In this document: positions 61,883-64,000 of the stretch, one piece after another | Numbering within the stretch: position 1 is the first letter of the stretch | How the letters are laid out: each line of letters opens with the position of its first letter | NCBI RefSeq assembly: GCF_006175945.1 | Contig: NZ_VAJL01000001.1 | Span: 2,170,001-2,234,000 of the forward strand | DNA from: Chryseobacterium mulctrae | GTDB lineage: Bacteria > Bacteroidota > Bacteroidia > Flavobacteriales > Weeksellaceae | Direction of reading: 5' to 3' | DNA: 64,000 nucleotides | The notes under the pieces: model-generated | Told to the model about the DNA's origin: nothing | Databases searched by the model: none | What the model saw: only the letters and a program-made list of their open reading frames with translations | Program-made: the position numbers and the translations under genes

Positions 61883-62620
61883 TTACTCCCTGTTAACTCC
61901 TCTCTTTTTTCTCATAGATTCCCCCTGGAGTTCCAGGCGGTGAGACTGATGTATAAGTCTGTCCAGAATAGCATCGGCAATGGTCTTTTCACCAATAATG
62001 TCATACCAGCCCTGCACCGGGATCTGCGATGTTACAATGATGGATCCGTTGTTGTGACGGTCTTCTATGATCTCCAGAAGGGTTATCCTGTTGGCACTGT
62101 CCAAAGCCTGAAGACCAAAATCATCAAGGATGATCACATCCTGTCTTTGTATTTTTGCAAGTTCGCGCAGGTATGACCCGTCTGCTTTTGCCATTTTTAG
62201 TTTGGCAAACAGCTTGGAAGTATTAAAATAATTGACCTTGAAGCCTTCGATACAGGCCTGATAGCCCAATGCGGTTCCCAGGTAACTTTTACCCACGCCT
62301 GTACTTCCTGTGATCAGGATGTTTTCATTTTTTTCTACGAACTCACATCCTGCAAGACACATTACCAGATTACGGTCGAGATTGCGGGTGTCATCGAAGT
62401 TGATACTTTCAATACTGGACCTGTAATGGAACTTTGCATTTTTGATGCTTCGCTCTATGCGCCTGTTGTGCCTCTCATCCCATTCGGCATCGATGAGCAT
62501 CGATATAAACTGGTCGAGGGTATAATGGTCTGTCCTTCCGCTTTCAATAGCGGTCTTAAAGGCATTGTGCATGCCGTAAAGCTTCATTTGCTTCATTTTG
62601 CTCACTGTCGGTTCGTTCAT
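61883..62620 (-). CDS. istB: IS21 helper ATPase IstB
   Basis: The 245-residue AAA+ ATPase has Walker A GSTGVGKSYLGTALG near residue 105, Walker B VIILDDFGLQAL near residue 166 and the sensor segment SIIVTSQIPVQGWYD near residue 194, and ends with the basic MRKKRGVNRE. IstB stimulates transposition by IstA. The start is 12 bases from the istA stop, and the two overlap in function, not in sequence. GC content is clearly above that of the host genes. Confidence 0.95.
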   Translation of the reverse strand: MNEPTVSKMKQMKLYGMHNAFKTAIESGRTDHYTLDQFISMLIDAEWDERHNRRIERSIKNAKFHYRSSIESINFDDTRNLDRNLVMCLAGCEFVEKNENILITGSTGVGKSYLGTALGYQACIEGFKVNYFNTSKLFAKLKMAKADGSYLRELAKIQRQDVIILDDFGLQALDSANRITLLEIIEDRHNNGSIIVTSQIPVQGWYDIIGEKTIADAILDRLIHQSHRLELQGESMRKKRGVNRE

Positions 62621-62632
62621 AACTGTTGATAT

Positions 62633-64000
62633 TTAATGATAATATTGTTTTCCTCTGATGTTGCCGTGATCAGGCAGTTCCTGCTCCTTTTCTTCTTTTT
62701 CCGGATCGATCATCTGATCCAGATTGTTCTCCAATATCTTCTGTACGGTCTTAAAGCTGTAGATCTTAAAATCCAATGCCCGTTTACAAGCATTTATCAA
62801 TCGCTCTCTTCCTACTTTCTTTTCGAAGTTCAGGATTCCCAGGCAGCTTTTGTAAGCTTGCTCGGGATGATTCCGACTGTCGATAATTTGGAGGATATAT
62901 TCTCCCACTGCAGTATCAATACTGTTTGCCCAATCGATAAAGCGGGCAGCACTCCATCCGGCCACGAACTGGTGGGTGCTGGCTAAATGTTCTGTAATGG
63001 TCGTGTAGACATAAGGCTTGTAATTGCGCCTGTGCATCGCGATCCTGTTGTATTTATAGTAGATCTCCACAGTGGAAGATGTGTATAGGATCTTGATCTT
63101 TTTCTTGATATACTGGTACGGAACACTGTAGTAGTTCTTATCCCGGCTCAACTGTACGTGCCCGTTCTGCATCACTGTTGCAAAGGATTGGTACCTGATC
63201 TCAAAACGACGCTCAGGCAGTGGGCGCAGCTGCTGCTTCTCGTCCTCCAGGAACAGCTCGTAGCGGGAGTAAGGGCGTCCTGTGAGCTTGCGTTTGTTAT
63301 GAGAGTCCAACAGATCCCAGATCTCACTATTTAGTTCATCCAGGCCGCAGGATCCCTGTTGAAGGTTGGCGTAGATCCTTCTGTACAGGATCTTTACCGC
63401 TCCCTCTACCAAGGATTTATCCCTCGGTTTGTAAGCCCTGGCAGGCAAGATGGTCGTTTCATAATGTTCGGCCAGATCGGCCAGGGTCTCATTGATGGTG
63501 GGTTCAAAACGGCTGCTTTTGATCACTGCGGATTTTAAATTATCAGGAACGATCGCTGCCGGTGTGCCTTCAAAAAAGCGGATGGCATTTTCTACAGAAC
63601 GTACAAAATCTTCCTTCTGCTGGCTCATAGAGGCTTCAGCATACGTGTACTGGCTTGCTCCCAGAATAGCTACAAAAAACTGAACTTCTTTAAGCTCCCC
63701 GCTTTCCTTATCAATAATGGAGAGTGTTTTCCCTGCATAATCGACATACATCTTATCACCGGATTTGTGATTCATATGCATCACCGGGTTCACACGCTTG
63801 CCCCATATCTTGTAATGATGCCGGAACTGTGAACTCTGAAAACCATCAGGATGCAGTGCAAGATATTGCTCCCACATATGATGGATAGTGATTCCTACCT
63901 TTTTGAGCTCACGTTCCATCTTTGGGAAAAAATCGTACAGGGACTGTAGTTTGGGGCTAATGGACTCCGCGGTGGTATTGGAAAACAAAAGTTCCAGCTC
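62633..64000 (-). CDS. istA: IS21 transposase IstA, cut by the window edge
   Basis: The frame is open to base 64000, so the N-terminal HTH part is missing; 455 residues are visible. The integrase-like catalytic domain has its three acidic residues in KMYVDYAGKTL, AAIVPDNLKSAV and DKSLVEGAVKIL, the DDE triad of the rve family. A C-terminal domain of IS21 transposases follows, ending DHGNIRGKQYYH. With IstB it forms a standard IS21 unit. The TTG near 63986 is not a real start. Confidence 0.95.
   Translation of the reverse strand, partial: ELELLFSNTTAESISPKLQSLYDFFPKMERELKKVGITIHHMWEQYLALHPDGFQSSQFRHHYKIWGKRVNPVMHMNHKSGDKMYVDYAGKTLSIIDKESGELKEVQFFVAILGASQYTYAEASMSQQKEDFVRSVENAIRFFEGTPAAIVPDNLKSAVIKSSRFEPTINETLADLAEHYETTILPARAYKPRDKSLVEGAVKILYRRIYANLQQGSCGLDELNSEIWDLLDSHNKRKLTGRPYSRYELFLEDEKQQLRPLPERRFEIRYQSFATVMQNGHVQLSRDKNYYSVPYQYIKKKIKILYTSSTVEIYYKYNRIAMHRRNYKPYVYTTITEHLASTHQFVAGWSAARFIDWANSIDTAVGEYILQIIDSRNHPEQAYKSCLGILNFEKKVGRERLINACKRALDFKIYSFKTVQKILENNLDQMIDPEKEEKEQELPDHGNIRGKQYYH

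Larger units (their letters stand above)
61747..64000 (-). mobile_element. IS21-family insertion sequence, partial
   Basis: One end, from TGTAAATTCC at 61747 or TGATATTGACC at 61759, is followed by internal repeats (ATTGACCACCC at 61763-61773 and 61811-61821, and a shorter AGTGACCAG at 61787-61795), as in multi-repeat IS21 ends. Inside are istB and istA in the usual order on the minus strand. The other end lies outside the window. The region from about 61880 is visibly higher in GC than its surroundings, which points to recent transfer. Confidence 0.85.

Noticed and set aside
62636..62986. A 116-residue plus-strand frame
   Set aside because: It lies inside istA on the opposite strand and has no domain features.
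63986..63988. The TTG near the right edge as the istA start
   Set aside because: The frame stays open to the edge and IstA normally has a longer N-terminus with an HTH; the true start is outside the window.

Overview
The window reads as a chromosome segment of a low-GC Bacteroidota, most likely a Weeksellaceae flavobacterium close to Chryseobacterium. The evidence is an AT-rich sequence, starts without Shine-Dalgarno sequences, TAnnTTTG-type -7 promoter boxes, and typical family content: an S46 dipeptidyl-peptidase, DUF4919, YARHG, DUF885 and TonB-C-domain proteins, LytS/LytTR regulators and a Bacteroidetes-type tyrosine recombinase. This placement rests on recognised families only, since no search was run.

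Layout. 1-6.6 kb (mostly minus): envelope proteins, an AlkD-type DNA repair protein, a CPA1 Na+/H+ antiporter between two DUF4919 proteins, a frameshifted hflX and a META-domain lipoprotein. 6.7-12 kb: S46 peptidase, spondin-domain lipoprotein, YifB/ComM ATPase. 12-15.9 kb: a copper-handling group (multicopper oxidase with a C-terminal barrel-like region, HMA+DUF3347 protein, Cys-rich small protein). 16-21.6 kb: CsaA, PolB-like exonuclease, DUF59 protein, sulfurtransferase, OsmC, HMG-CoA lyase, peptidase T. 21.8-25.2 kb: outer-membrane barrel, LytS-type kinase, LytTR regulator, DUF6268 barrel. 25.3-27.2 kb: a decayed CPCC gene, thiL and a thioesterase. 27.5-34.3 kb: a flavoprotein operon and five small exported proteins that each carry a TonB-C-like domain, with two thioredoxin-fold proteins between them. 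34.4-44.6 kb: mutS, a cupin-like protein, bestrophin, an RNA methyltransferase, CBS protein-nadK, fbaA, accD. 44.7-59.4 kb: SpmAB-like protein, ExbB-ExbD-TonB-like operon, DUF885 lipoprotein, frameshifted DinB gene, nth, bcp, GNAT, mannose-1-P guanylyltransferase, SprT, TolC, folC.

59.4-64 kb is accessory DNA. Two tandem tRNA-Val(UAC) genes with their own promoter and terminator are followed by five AGGTTACCCA direct repeats, a tyrosine recombinase, a helicase-like gene cut short after its DExH motif, and an IS21-type element (istB and a partial istA) of visibly higher GC. This looks like the left end of an integrated element whose cargo was interrupted by the IS.

The main points for a second look are the five-member family of soluble TonB-C-like proteins, the repeat array in front of the integrase, three frameshifted genes (hflX, CPCC, DinB), two enzymes missing the usual metal-cluster cysteines (AccD and endonuclease III), and a set of dispersed palindromic repeats, one of which occurs three times. 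I see no CRISPR array and no clearly new multi-gene system. The best candidate for something undescribed is the TonB-C-like protein family.
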